Origin: Novosphingobium sp. ZN18A2
GTDB lineage: Bacteria > Pseudomonadota > Alphaproteobacteria > Sphingomonadales > Sphingomonadaceae
Direction of reading: 5' to 3'
Length of the DNA stretch: 64,000 bases
Assembly: GCF_036784765.1 (NCBI RefSeq)
Contig: NZ_CP136651.1
Location: 1,550,001 to 1,614,000, forward strand
Shown: positions 63,133 to 64,000 of the stretch, in pieces
Layout: each line of letters starts with the position of its first letter
Numbering within the stretch: position 1 is the first letter of the stretch
The notes under the pieces: generated by a model
What the model was told of the DNA's origin: nothing
Seen by the model: the letters and a program-made list of their open reading frames with translations, nothing else
The model's database searches: none
Made by a program: the position numbers and the translations under genes

Positions 63133-64000
63133 ATGTTGCAGGAGGGGGCATCAGGCGCGACACGTGCTGCCCGATGCCTCCCCCCCGGATTGCTTGAACG
63201 CTATGCCGATGCAACGCGCGGGCAGTTGTCGCATTACCTTGGTACGGACAATGCCGCACCTTTTCTCGACGACTTGCTTGCTGACTATCCGGGGCGCGGG
63301 GGCAAGATGCTGCGCCCTGCAATCTGCATCGCGAACGCGCGCCTGTTCGGGGGTGACGTAAATTCAGTCGTGCGCTGCGCCGCCGCGGTGGAACTGTTGC
63401 ACAATGCGCTGCTGATCCATGACGATATTCAGGACGGCAGCGAGTTCCGACGCGGCCGCCCGACGCTTCATGCCATGCACGGCGTACCCCTTGCCATCAA
63501 TGCGGGCGATGCGCTGATGTTCACGGCGTTTCGTCCGCTGCTCGATGCGGTTCGCCCGTTCGGGCCGGACGTGGCGCGGCAAGTGATTGACGCGACGGTG
63601 GAAATGGCTCGGCAGACGGCTGAGGGGCAGGCGCTTGAGCTTGGATGGCGGGATAACAACGTCACGGGGCTGACGGCGGCGGACTATCTGCGCATGGCGC
63701 TGAAGAAAACGGCGTGGATGGGCATGATCTGGCCCGCGCAGCTTGGCGTAATCGTCGGTTCTCGTGGCCGTGTGGACCCTGCGCGCGTGCTGCGCTTCGG
63801 CCATTTCCTTGGCATTGCCTTCCAGATCGAGGACGATCTGCGCAATCTCACCGCCGATCCGGGCTACGGCAAGGAACGCTGCGGAGATTTGTTCGAGGGG
63901 AAGCGAACCCTCATGCTGATCCACGTGCGCGATGCGGCCGACGTTGCGGAGCGGGCGCGGATCGATGCGTTCCTGGCGCTGGGCCGCGAAGAGCGCGGCG
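63133..64000 (+). CDS. Polyprenyl diphosphate synthase (5' part)
   Basis: 289 residues are visible; the frame is still open at the window end. First aspartate-rich motif LLIHDDIQDGSEFRRGRPT (Asp97, Asp98, Asp101). The second motif reads QIEDDLRN, so the last Asp of DDxxD is Asn238. Residues -5 and -4 before the first motif are Ala and Leu, not aromatic, suggesting a product of C20 or longer (inference from known chain-length rules). It condenses IPP with allylic diphosphates. It follows the His-rich gene by three bases, so the three genes are one operon. Confidence 0.92.
   Translation, partial: MLQEGASGATRAARCLPPGLLERYADATRGQLSHYLGTDNAAPFLDDLLADYPGRGGKMLRPAICIANARLFGGDVNSVVRCAAAVELLHNALLIHDDIQDGSEFRRGRPTLHAMHGVPLAINAGDALMFTAFRPLLDAVRPFGPDVARQVIDATVEMARQTAEGQALELGWRDNNVTGLTAADYLRMALKKTAWMGMIWPAQLGVIVGSRGRVDPARVLRFGHFLGIAFQIEDDLRNLTADPGYGKERCGDLFEGKRTLMLIHVRDAADVAERARIDAFLALGREERG

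Noticed and set aside
1..64000. CRISPR arrays, tRNA or rRNA genes, insertion sequences, phage or integrase genes
   Set aside because: No regularly spaced repeats, cloverleaf-like genes, transposases or terminal inverted repeats with target duplications were seen.

Overview
The window is a GC-rich chromosomal segment with dense, tightly packed genes. The gene content points to an alphaproteobacterium, most likely a sphingomonad of the Novosphingobium type. Supporting features are an imuB-dnaE2 mutagenesis cassette, a Wzx/Wzy-type exopolysaccharide (EPS) locus, FixL/FixJ-type regulators, a bacterial alternative oxidase and an Ecf-like sigma factor with GGAA/CGTT promoter elements. This is inference from gene families; no rRNA is present to confirm it. 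I saw no tRNA, insertion sequence, phage gene or CRISPR array.

Layout. 1-4159: the end of imuB and complete dnaE2, joined by an unusual 35-bp tandem duplication of the stop/start junction. 4319-28395: a large EPS region. It contains a Wzx flippase, an unknown protein, a SleB-like wall hydrolase, a LuxR-type response regulator, an OPX export lipoprotein, a priming sugar transferase, a beta-barrel outer-membrane protein, a Wzc-like tyrosine kinase/chain-length protein, two GT4, one GT2 and one GT32 glycosyltransferase, a proline-dehydrogenase-like protein, two BioF2/FemAB-like GNAT proteins, a Wzy polymerase, a GINT1-like protein, a small coupled ORF, a PilZ protein and a GH16 glycanase. Together these form a complete Wzx/Wzy EPS pathway with likely c-di-GMP input.

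28657-32936: a periplasmic molybdenum hydroxylase of IorAB type with a tri-haem cytochrome c. A 21-bp-stem bidirectional terminator separates it from 33118-35664, an aldo/keto reductase, tautomerase and cupin operon with a divergent LysR regulator. 35878-42078: pstS-pstC-pstA-pstB-phoU and an OprO/OprP-like porin, each end with a candidate PHO box. 42201-47196: a BLUF photoreceptor, a FixLJ-like two-component pair, PilZ proteins and a DUF4402 protein. Helically phased TACGGTA repeats lie upstream of the response regulator gene.

47486-52852: anti-sigma and ECF sigma factors divergent from a secreted subtilisin-like protease across a symmetric promoter-like inverted repeat. An outer-membrane barrel, a secreted protein carrying the same GPPAG-type repeats, and a membrane-anchored unknown follow. 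53033-59952: a respiratory and nitrosative-stress island of quinol NO reductase, NnrS, FixL/FixJ with conserved haem-PAS residues, alternative oxidase and a single-domain receiver. 60096-64000: an uncharacterised cluster of a phytoene-desaturase-like FAD enzyme, a His-rich unknown protein and a polyprenyl diphosphate synthase that runs off the window end.
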